A DNA stretch of 64,000 bases from Hyalangium versicolor (GCF_020103695.1 NZ_JAHXBF010000002.1:372001-436000); one strand, 5' to 3'. Shown: positions 9,889 to 18,473, counted from the first letter of the stretch. Translations and numbers: made by a program. Notes: generated from the letters alone by a model not told the origin.

Positions 9889-10605
9889 ATGCGAGCCTCT
9901 CTCCCCTTCTCTCTTCGGAACCTCGGAATCGCGGCGTGCCTGTTGACCCTGGCGGCGTGCTCCGACTCGTCCACCTCACCCGGCGAGTTGGAAGGAGACA
10001 TCCTTCCCTTGAGCGACTTCCGCGCCGGGATCGCCACCTGGTACGACGCCACGGGCGCGGGCAACTGCGGCTACGACGCCAGTCCCAATGACATGGACGT
10101 GGCCGCCATGGATAAACCCGAGTTTGATAACAGCGCCATGTGCGGCGCCTGCGCGGAGGTGCAGGGACCTCAGGGCACGGTGCGCGTGCGCATCGTCGAC
10201 AGCTGCCCCGAGTGCCCCGCCGGCCACCTGGACCTGAGCGAGCAGGCCTTCTCGAAGATCGCCCCGGTGAAGGACGGGCGCGTCACCACGCAGTGGCGGT
10301 TGATCAGCTGCAACGTGCAGGGCCCGGTGCGCTACCGCATCAAGGAGGGCAGCTCCGAGTGGTGGGTCGGCATCCAGGTGCGCAACCACCGGCTCCCAAT
10401 CAAGAAGCTCGAGTACCAGAAGAGCGGCTCGTGGGTGGAGATCAAGCGCGAGGACTACAACTACTTCGTCGCCAACTCCGGCATCGGTCCAGGCCCAGTG
10501 AAGATTCGCATCACCGCTACAGATGGACAGCAGCTCGTCGACACCCTTCCTGAGATCAAAGCCGAGAAGATCTTCGACGGAGCTGCACAGTTCTCTCTGC
10601 AATGA
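9889..10605 (+). CDS. Bacterial expansin-like lipoprotein (EXLX1-type, D1 plus D2)
   Basis: Probable non-hydrolytic wall-loosening protein of 238 residues. The leader ends LAAC with the lipidated Cys24. The D1 double-psi barrel (about 45-135) has GIATWY with Thr50 and Tyr52, paired cysteines (MCGAC, DSCPEC) and HLDLS with Asp115, the position of the essential Asp82 in the Bacillus EXLX1 structure. The D2 carbohydrate-binding half has the adjacent Trp158-Trp159 in SSEWWVGIQVRNH, matching the aromatic platform, and YNYF near 190-193. All key residues are therefore present. A good site (AAGGAGC) precedes the ATG. A diverged paralogue follows 118 bases downstream. Confidence 0.85.
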   Translation: MRASLPFSLRNLGIAACLLTLAACSDSSTSPGELEGDILPLSDFRAGIATWYDATGAGNCGYDASPNDMDVAAMDKPEFDNSAMCGACAEVQGPQGTVRVRIVDSCPECPAGHLDLSEQAFSKIAPVKDGRVTTQWRLISCNVQGPVRYRIKEGSSEWWVGIQVRNHRLPIKKLEYQKSGSWVEIKREDYNYFVANSGIGPGPVKIRITATDGQQLVDTLPEIKAEKIFDGAAQFSLQ

Positions 10606-10723
10606 AGTTGCAACGAGTACGTGTGAGCCATGTATCAATGGGAGCAAACCCTACACGTCCGAACTGTGAGGAGAACGGGTTATCATCGAAATTCCCCCCC
10701 CCTCTCAGCGAGGTTCTCCCTAG

Positions 10724-11410
10724 ATGCGTTTCGAGAACGTTCCGTCACTCCCTTTGGTGTTCGCCGTTGGCCTGCTGAACCTGGCAGCGTGTTCCTCTGG
10801 CTCAGGCTCTCCCCTCGCGCCTGAGCGAAAGAGCATCGCCGTGCGCATCGCGTCGGATGGCACGGGCAACTGTGGCTACGACGTGAGCCAGGAGGACTTG
10901 AACGTGGTGGCGCTGAGCCCCACGGACTACGCCGAGTCCTCGATGTGCGGCGCGTGCATGGAGATTGAAGGCCCCAGTGGGAAGAAGGTGTTGATGCGCG
11001 TGGTGGACAGCTGCTCCAACTGCGCCGTGTCCCAGGTGGGCCTGACGCCCCAGGGACTGGATGCGGTGGGCGCTGGGGAGATGCTCCAGACCGACGTCAC
11101 CTGGCAGTACGTCTCCTGCCCGGTGCAGGGCCCCATCCGCTACCACATCAAGGACGGCAGCTCCGAGTATTGGACGGCCATCCAGGTGCGCAACCACATC
11201 ATCCCCATCACCAAGCTGGAGTATCAGAGGAACGGCGGCTGGGTGACCATCAAGCGCGAGCAGTACAACTACTTCGTCGAGCCCAGCGGTCTGGGCAAGG
11301 ACCCACTGCGCGTGCGCGTGACGGCGCAGGACGGGCAGACGCTCGAGGACACCATCCAGAGCGCGGCCTGGGGCGGGGCCAACTTCGACGGGGCCGCGCA
11401 GTTCAAATAA
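10724..11410 (+). CDS. Diverged expansin-like lipoprotein lacking the D1 active residues
   Basis: A 228-residue paralogue of the preceding expansin: signal peptide with lipobox LAAC (Cys23), then the same cysteine framework (CGYD, MCGACMEIEGP, VVDSCSNC, YVSCPVQGP) and the same C-terminal half. Three positions that define active expansins are changed. The GIATWY segment reads SIAVRI, so Thr becomes Val40 and Tyr becomes Ile42; HLDLS reads QVGLT, so the essential Asp becomes Gly106; and the WW pair is Tyr149-Trp150. The fold and aromatic surface appear kept, so a binding-only role is more likely than loosening. It probably arose by tandem duplication and is followed by a strong hairpin. Confidence 0.83.
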   Translation: MRFENVPSLPLVFAVGLLNLAACSSGSGSPLAPERKSIAVRIASDGTGNCGYDVSQEDLNVVALSPTDYAESSMCGACMEIEGPSGKKVLMRVVDSCSNCAVSQVGLTPQGLDAVGAGEMLQTDVTWQYVSCPVQGPIRYHIKDGSSEYWTAIQVRNHIIPITKLEYQRNGGWVTIKREQYNYFVEPSGLGKDPLRVRVTAQDGQTLEDTIQSAAWGGANFDGAAQFK

Positions 11411-11429
11411 CCACTCCAAACCCGCGAAA

Positions 11430-11464
11430 TCCCTGGGGTTGACGCGTTGCGTACGCCCCAGGGA
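11430..11464 (+). terminator. Hairpin terminator after the expansin pair
   Basis: TCCCTGGGG (11430-11438) pairs perfectly with CCCCAGGGA (11456-11464) around a 17-base loop, starting 20 bases after the second expansin stop. No T run follows, as is common at high GC. Confidence 0.6.
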
Positions 11465-11557
11465 GCAGAAAGTCGCGATTTCTTTTCGCGATCACGCAAC
11501 TTGATTCTCGAATCATCCGAAAACGCAGGCACGTAGTTCTCAAATGGAGAGAATCTC

Positions 11558-13252
11558 GTGTCCACCTATTCGGTTCGCAGCGGCGACACCCTGAGCGCCA
11601 TCGCGGCGCGCTTCAACACTTCGGTCTCGGCCCTGGCCAAGGCCAACCACATCTCCAACCCCAACCGCATCATGGCGGGCCAGAAGCTGACGGTTCCTGG
11701 CAAGGGCGGAGATGGCTTCGACTCGAAGCCCACGTCCAAGCCGGCCTCGCAGCCTGCGTCCGCGGCGGCCGGTGGCCCGGTGAAGGACAGCACGGGCCGC
11801 AAGTACCCCACCTCGAAGGACGGCACGCCGATGTACCGCCAGGGAGATCCGGCGTGGGGCAGCCGGCGCCTGGGCACCAGCTCCAGCCTGTCCGCGGCTG
11901 GCTGCGCGATGACGGCCACCGCCATGGCCGTCAGCAAGATCTCCGGCAAGCCCATCAACCCCGGGCAGCTGGATCAGTACCTGGACACGCACCACGGCTA
12001 CGCGGGCAACGGGCTCATCTGGGGCACGGCGGCGGCCTCGCGCAACATGGGCGCCAGCAAGGCGGCGTGGAACTTCAACACCATCAACAAGCAGCTGGAC
12101 GTGGGCCGTCCGGTGGTGGTGGGCGTGGACTACAAGGCCGGCAGCAACGGCGGCTCCAACGGCACGGACCACTGGATCACCCTGACGGGCCGCGGCCGCG
12201 AGGGCGGCAAGAACGTCTACTACGCCAATGATCCGGCGACCGGGAAGCAGATCACCCTGCGCCAGGTGGGCAACCGGCTGGTGGGCGGCCCGAAGAACTA
12301 CAAGACGACGGGCCAGTTGGTGACGTTCTCCGGCGGCAACCCGAAGCCGGGCACGGCGAAGCCCGCCACCCCGAGCAAGCCCGCCACTCCGAGCAAGCCG
12401 ACGACGAAGCCGGCCACCTCGCTCAAGGGCACGACGATTCCGGCGGGCGACCTGAAGCGCGGCGCGCAGGGCGCGGCGGTGAAGCAGCTGCAGGCGGCGC
12501 TGGTGAAGGCCGGCACGCTGACGCAGAAGGAGATGAACACCGGTCCGGGCGTGTTCGGCCCCCGCACCGAGTCGGCGCTGAAGGAGTTCCAGCAGAAGCA
12601 CGGCGTGCCGGCCACGGGCTACTACGGGCCGAAGACGCGCGCGGCGCTCGAGAAGATGGGCGCGAAGACGCCGGCGAAGACGGGCGGCGCGGGCCCCGTC
12701 CAGGGCCCCACGCCGGGTCCGGTGAAGGGCGGCGTGTCGCTGGCGCAGCTGAAGAAGATCATGCCGAACCTGTCGGACGCGAAGGCGCGCCAGGTGCTGC
12801 CGCACCTGAACAAGGCGATGGTGGAGGCGAAGATCAACACGCCGAAGCGTCAGGCGGCGTTCCTGGCGCAGCTGGCGCACGAGAGCGGCGAGCTGCGTTA
12901 CTTCGAGGAGATCGCCTCGGGCGCGGCGTACGAGGGCCGCAAGGACCTGGGCAACACGCACCCGGGTGACGGCGTTCGGTACAAGGGCCGTGGCCCCATC
13001 CAGCTGACCGGTCGCGCCAACTACCGCGCGGCGGGCAAGGCGCTGGGCATCGACCTGGAGAACAACCCCAAGCGCGCGGCGGACGTGGACGTGGGCTTCC
13101 GCACGGCGGCGTGGTTCTGGAACAGCCGCAACCTGAACACCTACGCGGACGCGGGCAACTTCCGCGAAGTCACCCGCCGCATCAACGGTGGCTACAACGG
13201 GCTGGCCAGCCGCGAGGCCTACTACCGGCGCGCCCTGAGCGTGCTGAGCTGA
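11558..13252 (+). CDS. Modular peptidoglycan/chitin hydrolase: LysM, C39-like peptidase, PG-binding, GH19
   Basis: A 564-residue multidomain lytic protein. LysM occupies residues 3-47. A papain-like C39_2 domain spans about 90-258, with candidate catalytic Cys116 (SAAGCAMTA), His205 (DHWITLTGR) and Asn224-Asp225. A Pro/Lys/Ser/Thr linker (260-292) leads to a PG_binding_1 domain (295-367), and a GH19 chitinase/endolysin-type domain (395-564) has catalytic Glu442 in AHESGE, GRGPIQLTG at 478-486 and RRINGGYNG. The GTG start is preceded by GGAGAG. No signal peptide is seen: LysM begins at residue 3, so export must use another route or lysis. It sits next to two expansins and likely acts in predation or wall remodelling. 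Confidence 0.88.
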   Translation: MSTYSVRSGDTLSAIAARFNTSVSALAKANHISNPNRIMAGQKLTVPGKGGDGFDSKPTSKPASQPASAAAGGPVKDSTGRKYPTSKDGTPMYRQGDPAWGSRRLGTSSSLSAAGCAMTATAMAVSKISGKPINPGQLDQYLDTHHGYAGNGLIWGTAAASRNMGASKAAWNFNTINKQLDVGRPVVVGVDYKAGSNGGSNGTDHWITLTGRGREGGKNVYYANDPATGKQITLRQVGNRLVGGPKNYKTTGQLVTFSGGNPKPGTAKPATPSKPATPSKPTTKPATSLKGTTIPAGDLKRGAQGAAVKQLQAALVKAGTLTQKEMNTGPGVFGPRTESALKEFQQKHGVPATGYYGPKTRAALEKMGAKTPAKTGGAGPVQGPTPGPVKGGVSLAQLKKIMPNLSDAKARQVLPHLNKAMVEAKINTPKRQAAFLAQLAHESGELRYFEEIASGAAYEGRKDLGNTHPGDGVRYKGRGPIQLTGRANYRAAGKALGIDLENNPKRAADVDVGFRTAAWFWNSRNLNTYADAGNFREVTRRINGGYNGLASREAYYRRALSVLS

Positions 13253-13337
13253 TTTCCCCTCGCGAGGCGTGAGCACCGGAGTGTCTCATCCCCCCTGCTC
13301 CGGGGCTCGCGACAGCGAAACGGGTGAAGTACCCGCG

Positions 13338-13365
13338 CGGGGCCTGGAAAACTCTCCAGGCCCCG
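13338..13365. terminator. Bidirectional terminator between convergent genes
   Basis: CGGGGCCTGGA (13338-13348) and TCCAGGCCCCG (13355-13365) form a perfect 11-pair stem with a 6-base loop AAACTC, followed on the plus strand by TTGCCTTTGC. It lies between the hydrolase stop and the stop of the convergent coiled-coil gene. Confidence 0.8.
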
Positions 13366-13384
13366 TTGCCTTTGCGGGAGCTCC

Positions 13385-14173
13385 TCAGGGCCCGCCCGGC
13401 TGCCTGCCGCCCTGGCCACCGCCCTGCCAACCTCCCGGGCGCATCGGGCCGCCGCGCTCATCACGCCTCATCTCGTCGTACTTCGCCTTCTGGTCCGCGG
13501 AGAGGACCTTCGCCATCGCCTCGTCCGTCTGGTTCCGCAGCGTGCGCAGGTCCTGGCGGAGATCTCGGGGCGACTTGCCGCCCGCGTTCGCCTGGTCGAG
13601 CAGCGCCTGGCGCTGGCTCTCCTCGTCCTGGAGCCGGCGCGTGAGTTCCTGCTCCTGGCTGTAGTTGAGACCCGCGTCAGACACGAACTTGCGCACGCGC
13701 TCGGAGCGCTCCGTCTGCGCCTGGGCCTGCGCCTGGACCCACTGCTGCTGCCGCTCCTGGCGCTGGGTGTTGCGCATCTCGTCCTGCACCGAGCGCATCA
13801 TCTCCTTGAGGTACTCGCGGCCGCCCTCGGAGTTCAGCGCCTCGCCGGCGATCAGGCCTCGCATCTCCGTCTTGAGCTCCTCCACCTCCTGCGCGAGCCC
13901 CGCGGGGGCCGCTCCGCCCGCCGTGCCACCCGCGCTCCCGGCCGGAGCCCCTTGCCTGCGCTCGAGCTCCATCACCCGGCTGGACAGGAGCACCACCGTG
14001 TCCTCGAGCGCCTTCATCCGCTTCTCGAGTGCCTTCACGTCCGGCGAGGAGGAGGTGACGGCCGGCGGTTCGGTGGAAGAGGAGGGGGCGGACACCTCGC
14101 GGGGACCCGAGAGGGCTACCGCGAGTGCCAGGACAGCCAGACCCAGAGAGGCGAATCCAAGGATGCGGTTCAT
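13385..14173 (-). CDS. Periplasmic coiled-coil protein of unknown function (CpxP/LTXXQ-like C-terminus)
   Basis: A 262-residue protein with an N-terminal anchor or signal (MNRILGFASLGLAVLALAVALSG), a Ser/Pro-rich spacer, a coiled coil (about 45-75, KALEKRMKALEDTVVLLSS), an Ala/Gly linker, a second long Gln/Glu/Arg-rich helix, and a segment near 175-240 (QEQELTRRLQDEE, LRTLRNQTDEAMAKVLSADQKAKYDEM) that resembles CpxP/Spy-type periplasmic helical proteins. The last 25 residues are Gly/Gln/Pro-rich. Two ATGs are adjacent; the second (14173) has the better spacing to GAGG. It lies downstream of the VWA gene on the same strand and may be cotranscribed. Function is not known. Confidence 0.7.
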   Translation of the reverse strand: MNRILGFASLGLAVLALAVALSGPREVSAPSSSTEPPAVTSSSPDVKALEKRMKALEDTVVLLSSRVMELERRQGAPAGSAGGTAGGAAPAGLAQEVEELKTEMRGLIAGEALNSEGGREYLKEMMRSVQDEMRNTQRQERQQQWVQAQAQAQTERSERVRKFVSDAGLNYSQEQELTRRLQDEESQRQALLDQANAGGKSPRDLRQDLRTLRNQTDEAMAKVLSADQKAKYDEMRRDERGGPMRPGGWQGGGQGGRQPGGP

Positions 14174-14287
14174 CATGGCCTCATGGACGGAGGAGCCCCG
14201 CACCCTATTCCATCTGCTGCGTGCCCTCATGTCGGAAGAGCCGGGAGGAGGTGGGAGTCCAGCCCAGCCGTGCCGCGCCCGGACCTC

Positions 14288-17062
14288 TTATCGCCCCAGG
14301 CGCTTGCGCGAGCGGGCGCGCGCGGCTTCGAGCGCCGAATCCACGCTGCCGCCCGCAGGCTTCTCCGGTGGTTTCTCCCCTGCCTCGGCGTCTTGCCGAG
14401 CCTGGGGAGCCTCACGCGGCTCCTCGCGGGACCGTACTGAAGAACTCGCCGTACTCGTCGCCCCCACCGTCGCCATCGCTGGGGCCTCCGAGGGCCGAGC
14501 CCCCTTCGCGGGAACCGGCTTGCGCAGCCGAGGCGCGGAGAAGAAGCGGCGCACGACGACCTCGGCCAGGAGCACCAGCACCGCGAAGCCCACCAACCAG
14601 GGAGCCAGCGCTACGCGGCCCTCGGACGTCGGCGCGTCCGCGAACAGCCCCACCATGGACAGCCGCTCCACCCCACCGCCCACCGCCGCTACCGCCGTCA
14701 GCACCACCTTGCCTTCCTTGGGGCTGCCGGGCTCGAACTCGGGGGCGTACGGCAGCGCCACGGGCGGCGCCCTCAAGACGCGATTGCCCAGCTTCACCAC
14801 CGGGTGCCACGTCCCGCGCCCGTGCAGCGTGTACTCGGCCGCCAGCCGGTCCTCATCCTCCCACCGCATCGGCAACTCCACCGGTGTGGAGCTCCCATCG
14901 CCCGGCAGCACCACCAGCGTGGGCAGGGCCGTGGGCATCGGCGCTCCGGGAGACAGATCCAGCGTGACGCGCAGCACGTTGCCCTGCCGCTCCGCCCGGG
15001 CCACGGCCTCGCCCTCGGACTTGCCACCACCCTCCATGGACCAGCGCACCATGCTCTCCAGCGCCGCGCGCAGGCCGCTCCACTGGCGCAGCTCGCCGCT
15101 GAACTGTCCATCCACCTCGGCCATGAAGGCCACAGAGCGCCCCGCGCCTCGCGGCCACATCGCCAGCAGCGGCGCGGCGTTCTCGTCCAGCGTGCGCAGC
15201 GCCACGTTGGCTCGCGGCTTGAGGTAGGTGAGGTTGTAGCCGCCCGCCTGAGGCAACCCCTGCGGCGAGAGCTTCCCGAGCAGAGACAGGTCCGGCGCTC
15301 CCTCCATGGAGGTGGGCACGTCCACGAAGGCCGAGCGCGCCACCGTGATGGTCTCCTGGCTGAAGATGCGCGGCAGGCTCATCGCATCCTGGGCGAAGTA
15401 GATGCGTCCGCCCCCCAGCGAGGCCACCTCCTGCAACAGCTTCGCGTCCGAGTCCGCCGGAGTGCCCAGGCCGATGACGGACACCGTCACGTTCTCTCTG
15501 CGCAGCGCGGCGATGGTCGCCTTGTAGTCATCCGGCTCCTCGGAGTCCGCCGCGTCCGAGAAGAGCAGCACGTGCCGCGTGGCCTTCTCGCTCTGGAGGA
15601 TCTGCTTCTTGCCCTGGCGCAGCGCCTCCCCCACGTAGATGCCGCCACCACCGCTGAACCCGCGCGCCACCTCGTTCAGTGGGAGCCCCTCGCTCACCGG
15701 GCTCATGGAGAAGATTTCATGGCTGTCGGTGTCCACCATGTCCACCGAGGCCTCGTCCTTCTCGTTGAGGAGCGTGAGCGCGCCCACCACGCCCTCGGCC
15801 GCCACCTCCATCTTCGTGCGCCCGTCCGGCACGGTGGCCCCCATGGAGCAGCTGCAGTCCATCAGCACGCTCATGGCCACCGCCGTGCGCCGCTGCTCCT
15901 CGCGCAACTCCAGGGACACCGGCAGCACCGCCTCCAGCGGAGAGCGCCGGTACCCGCCCTGGCCGAAGCTGTCCGTCCCGCCCGTCATCACCAGCCCGCC
16001 CCCCGCCTGCTCCACATACGAGGCCAGCGCGTTCAGCCCGGGCTCGCCCAGGGAGTTGGCGTCCACGTTCTCCAGTACCACCGCCGCCACGCCATCCAGC
16101 GCGTCGAGCGAAACCGGGAAGGGCTCGCGCACCTCCAGCCTCATGCCCGCCGCCTCCAACGCCTGGGCCAGAGTGCCCTTCGGCTGGCGCGTCAGCAGCA
16201 ACACCCGCGCCGGCCCCTCCACGCGCAGCACGGCACGGCCCTCGTCGTTCTCCACCACGCCGTCCCCAGGAGCCTCCACGGCGAGGCGATAACTGGCCAG
16301 TCCCTCCTTCTCCACCAGGTCCCGGAAGGGCAACACGTTGGGCCCTGGACGGAACTCATAGGGCCCCTTCACCAGCAACTCGCCGTTGCGTTCCAGCCGC
16401 ACCGTGCCGGTGACGGCGCCCGAGGCCACCACCACCGCGGAGAACTGGAAGGGCTCCCGTGCCGTCACGGACGAGGGCACATCCAACGAGACGACCGCCA
16501 GGTCCAGCGGCACCTCTTCCCGGGCCACGTGCCGAAAATCCACGGCGATGCCTCGGGCGGCCAGCCTCCGCGCGGCGCCGCGAGCATCCGCGCCCGTGGC
16601 CCGCCCGTCCGACACCACGAGCACCCGCCCGGTCCGCTCCGGAGGAATGAGGGCTCCCGCCGCATCCAACGCCGCCGCGAGATCCGAGGCATCGGCGTCC
16701 ACCTGCCGCGAGAAGCCACCGAAAGAGCCCGCCGCGCTCAGCGGCTGCTCCACCCGCGCCTCGCGCCCGAAGGCGATGACGCCCAGCCGATCCCCAGGGC
16801 GGCGCTGGCCCTCGAGCAGCTTCACCAGCTCCAAGGCCACGCGGTCGGCGTCGAGCGGCATGGAGCGCGAGCGATCCACCACGACGACGACATCGCTCCC
16901 GCCGTCGCGCAGCACGAGCTCGGGCCCGGCGAGCGCGCCCACGGCCAGCACCAGCAATCCCCACCGCAAGAGCATGGGCAGGCCCGGCCGAGCCCCGCGC
17001 TTCCAGAGGAAGAGCCCGAGGGGCACGAGCAGCACCAACGCCTGCGGCAGGGAGAAGCTCAT
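14288..17062 (-). CDS. VWA-domain inner membrane protein, BatA/glutamine-amidotransferase-like
   Basis: A 924-residue membrane protein. Two hydrophobic segments open it (FSLPQALVLLVPLGLFLW and LLRWGLLVLAVGALAG). A VWA domain follows with a MIDAS-like DRSRSM at about residue 64, and a second VWA-like domain near 395-560 carries DCSCSMG and many acidic residues. Between them lies a segment resembling class I glutamine-amidotransferase-like domains (about 300-380). A final transmembrane helix near 840-860 (WLVGFAVLVLLAEVVV) leads to a basic Pro/Ala-rich cytoplasmic tail. Relatives are often linked to MoxR, DUF58 and ABC genes, as in the operon at 24.6-34.0 kb here. The ATG at 17062 has GGGAG upstream. 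Confidence 0.78.
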   Translation of the reverse strand: MSFSLPQALVLLVPLGLFLWKRGARPGLPMLLRWGLLVLAVGALAGPELVLRDGGSDVVVVVDRSRSMPLDADRVALELVKLLEGQRRPGDRLGVIAFGREARVEQPLSAAGSFGGFSRQVDADASDLAAALDAAGALIPPERTGRVLVVSDGRATGADARGAARRLAARGIAVDFRHVAREEVPLDLAVVSLDVPSSVTAREPFQFSAVVVASGAVTGTVRLERNGELLVKGPYEFRPGPNVLPFRDLVEKEGLASYRLAVEAPGDGVVENDEGRAVLRVEGPARVLLLTRQPKGTLAQALEAAGMRLEVREPFPVSLDALDGVAAVVLENVDANSLGEPGLNALASYVEQAGGGLVMTGGTDSFGQGGYRRSPLEAVLPVSLELREEQRRTAVAMSVLMDCSCSMGATVPDGRTKMEVAAEGVVGALTLLNEKDEASVDMVDTDSHEIFSMSPVSEGLPLNEVARGFSGGGGIYVGEALRQGKKQILQSEKATRHVLLFSDAADSEEPDDYKATIAALRRENVTVSVIGLGTPADSDAKLLQEVASLGGGRIYFAQDAMSLPRIFSQETITVARSAFVDVPTSMEGAPDLSLLGKLSPQGLPQAGGYNLTYLKPRANVALRTLDENAAPLLAMWPRGAGRSVAFMAEVDGQFSGELRQWSGLRAALESMVRWSMEGGGKSEGEAVARAERQGNVLRVTLDLSPGAPMPTALPTLVVLPGDGSSTPVELPMRWEDEDRLAAEYTLHGRGTWHPVVKLGNRVLRAPPVALPYAPEFEPGSPKEGKVVLTAVAAVGGGVERLSMVGLFADAPTSEGRVALAPWLVGFAVLVLLAEVVVRRFFSAPRLRKPVPAKGARPSEAPAMATVGATSTASSSVRSREEPREAPQARQDAEAGEKPPEKPAGGSVDSALEAARARSRKRLGR

Positions 17063-17127
17063 CAAGACGAGTGGCCGCCACTCTACTACGGCTTCGGGCA
17101 GCCACCGTCGCAAGCACCTCTACTCAA

Positions 17128-17161
17128 GCCGGCGGCCCCGTATCCCAGCACGGGGCGCCGG
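17128..17161 (-). terminator. Hairpin downstream of the Ig-like gene
   Basis: GCCCCGT (17135-17141) pairs with ACGGGGC (17150-17156), and the outer GCCGG arms extend the stem with one bulged base. It begins 10 bases beyond the stop of the minus-strand gene that ends at 17171. Confidence 0.5.
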
Positions 17162-17170
17162 TGGCAGGGC

Positions 17171-17974
17171 TCACCAGGGGCAGTTGATGACGTCCACCGT
17201 GCGAGTGAGCGTGGGCGCGCTGTTCCCACCGCTGTCCGTCAGCATATAGGTGACGGTGTACGTGCCGGCGACCCAGCCGTTCGGGTAGCCGTACACCTTC
17301 ACCTCGGGAGTGATGTTGCCGTAGCACGCATCCCACGCCTCCCAGCCTGGCTCCACATAGCCGTTGCCGCACTGGAGCGTCATGTGCTCAGAGCCCTTGA
17401 GCTTGAGGGTGGGCGGCTTCGAGTCATTCACCGTCACCCAGCGGATGTCTCCCACCGTCCGGCCCTGCGCATCCCACGCGATGTACTGCACCGGGTAGGT
17501 GCCCTCGGCGCACGTGTTCGGGCCTGGGCCCGCCGAGTCACTCCCGGAGTTGTACGTGTGCACCGTCAGCGGGTTGCAGTCCGCGTCCCACGCTCGCGCG
17601 CCCGGATCCACCCACACGTCCTCGCCACACTCGAGCGTCATGTACTGGGGGCCCAGGCCCTCGAACGTGGGCTGGCCGTTCGGGTTCGGCGTGCAGCTCA
17701 GCGGGCTGGCCAGTTCCTCTCCGCGGATGGGCATCGGCACGCAGGTCTGGCCGTTGTAGCAGGCCTGCAGCGTGTGGTTGCACACCCCCGCGGTACAGGT
17801 ATCCACGGTGCAGACGCTGCCGTCGTCACAGTCGCTGTTCGTCGTGCACTCGAGGCCCAGCGGGCTGGGAGACGCCTGCGCTCCTTCTGGGTTCGCGTCA
17901 TCTGCGGCGGCGGGTAGGGCTCCCAGGGCCAGAAGTGTTCCGAAGACAGCACCCACGACACTGCGTTTCGTCAT
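17171..17974 (-). CDS. Secreted protein with two Ig-like (DUF5011/HYR-type) repeats
   Basis: A 267-residue exported protein. The signal peptide is clear (MTKRSVVGAVFGTLLALGALPAAADD). Residues about 40-80 form a Cys-rich module (CTTNSDCDDGSVCTVDTCTAG) of the kind found repeatedly in myxobacterial surface proteins. Two tandem beta-sandwich repeats follow, each with the pattern MTLECG or MTLQCG, then VDPG or VEPG, then WDACNP-like text and a final GTYPVQYIAWD or GTYTVTYMLTD strand, matching DUF5011-type Ig-like domains. No catalytic motif is visible, so it is probably structural or adhesive on the cell surface. It is followed by a hairpin terminator. Confidence 0.75.
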   Translation of the reverse strand: MTKRSVVGAVFGTLLALGALPAAADDANPEGAQASPSPLGLECTTNSDCDDGSVCTVDTCTAGVCNHTLQACYNGQTCVPMPIRGEELASPLSCTPNPNGQPTFEGLGPQYMTLECGEDVWVDPGARAWDADCNPLTVHTYNSGSDSAGPGPNTCAEGTYPVQYIAWDAQGRTVGDIRWVTVNDSKPPTLKLKGSEHMTLQCGNGYVEPGWEAWDACYGNITPEVKVYGYPNGWVAGTYTVTYMLTDSGGNSAPTLTRTVDVINCPW

Positions 17975-18183
17975 GTGAATCCCCCACGGTTTCAGCCAGT
18001 CGGCGGTCGCTCCCGAGGGTCAGGCCGGGAGCGGGGGGGACGGTCATCACGACGGCCGCGTTCAACAATGCTTCGTGAATTCCCTGTGTCGAGCACATTT
18101 CAGTGGATCCGTGGAGCGCCAGGACTCTGCGCGGAGCGCGACGCTTGTCTCCGTCGCGAGGGCGAGCCTCCACTGTCCAGAAA

Positions 18184-18220
18184 GCCCACGGTGGTCCAGG
18201 GGCACCTGCCCACCGTGGGC
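18184..18220 (-). terminator. Intrinsic terminator of the double-glycine peptide gene
   Basis: GCCCACGGTGG (18184-18194) and CCACCGTGGGC (18210-18220) pair perfectly over 11 bases, and the loop itself contains a CAGG/CCTG stem. Read on the minus strand, the stem is followed by TTTCTGG. It starts 14 bases after the peptide stop codon. Confidence 0.75.
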
Positions 18221-18234
18221 CGAGAGGTGAAGCG

Positions 18235-18402
18235 CTACTTCTGGACGATGACGATGGTGCCGTCGGGCTTGATGGTAATCTCGACGACAGGCTTGCGGCC
18301 GCCCACGACGGCGCGGAGCTCGTCGGGGCCGATCTCGATCAGGGAGTTGCTGGGGACGATCTGCTGCTCGATGCTCTTCTCGGGGGTCTTGGTGTTGCGC
18401 AT
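18235..18402 (-). CDS. 55-residue peptide with a double-glycine-type leader
   Basis: A short gene with a strong ribosome site (AAGGAGA, 6 bases before ATG) and its own terminator. The product begins MRNTKTPEKSIEQQ and contains IEIGPDELRAVVGG at residues 22-35. This fits the leader pattern of peptides matured by C39 peptidase-transporters: Gly34-Gly35 at -2/-1, Val32 at -4, Leu29 at -7, Glu28 at -8 and Ile24 at -12. Cleavage would release a 20-residue core, RKPVVEITIKPDGTIVIVQK, basic at both ends with alternating beta-branched residues, no Cys and few Ser/Thr. No transporter or modification enzyme is adjacent. A bacteriocin, signal peptide or RiPP precursor are all possible; it could also be an unrelated small beta-hairpin protein. 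Confidence 0.68.
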   Translation of the reverse strand: MRNTKTPEKSIEQQIVPSNSLIEIGPDELRAVVGGRKPVVEITIKPDGTIVIVQK

Positions 18403-18473
18403 GGCACGTCTCCTTGTGACGGCTCGGGGTCACCCAGAAAGAGCGTGTCTGGCAAGCTTGTGACGTTGGGCCC

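Noticed and set aside
12350..12430. Direct repeats of Pro-Ser-Lys-Pro codons
   Set aside because: They are the ordinary linker between the C39-like and PG-binding domains, not a separate element.
14804..17917. A 1037-codon plus-strand frame across the VWA and Ig-like genes
   Set aside because: It spans two well-supported minus-strand genes and the gap between them, and its composition (His, Arg, Gln-rich) has no domain content.
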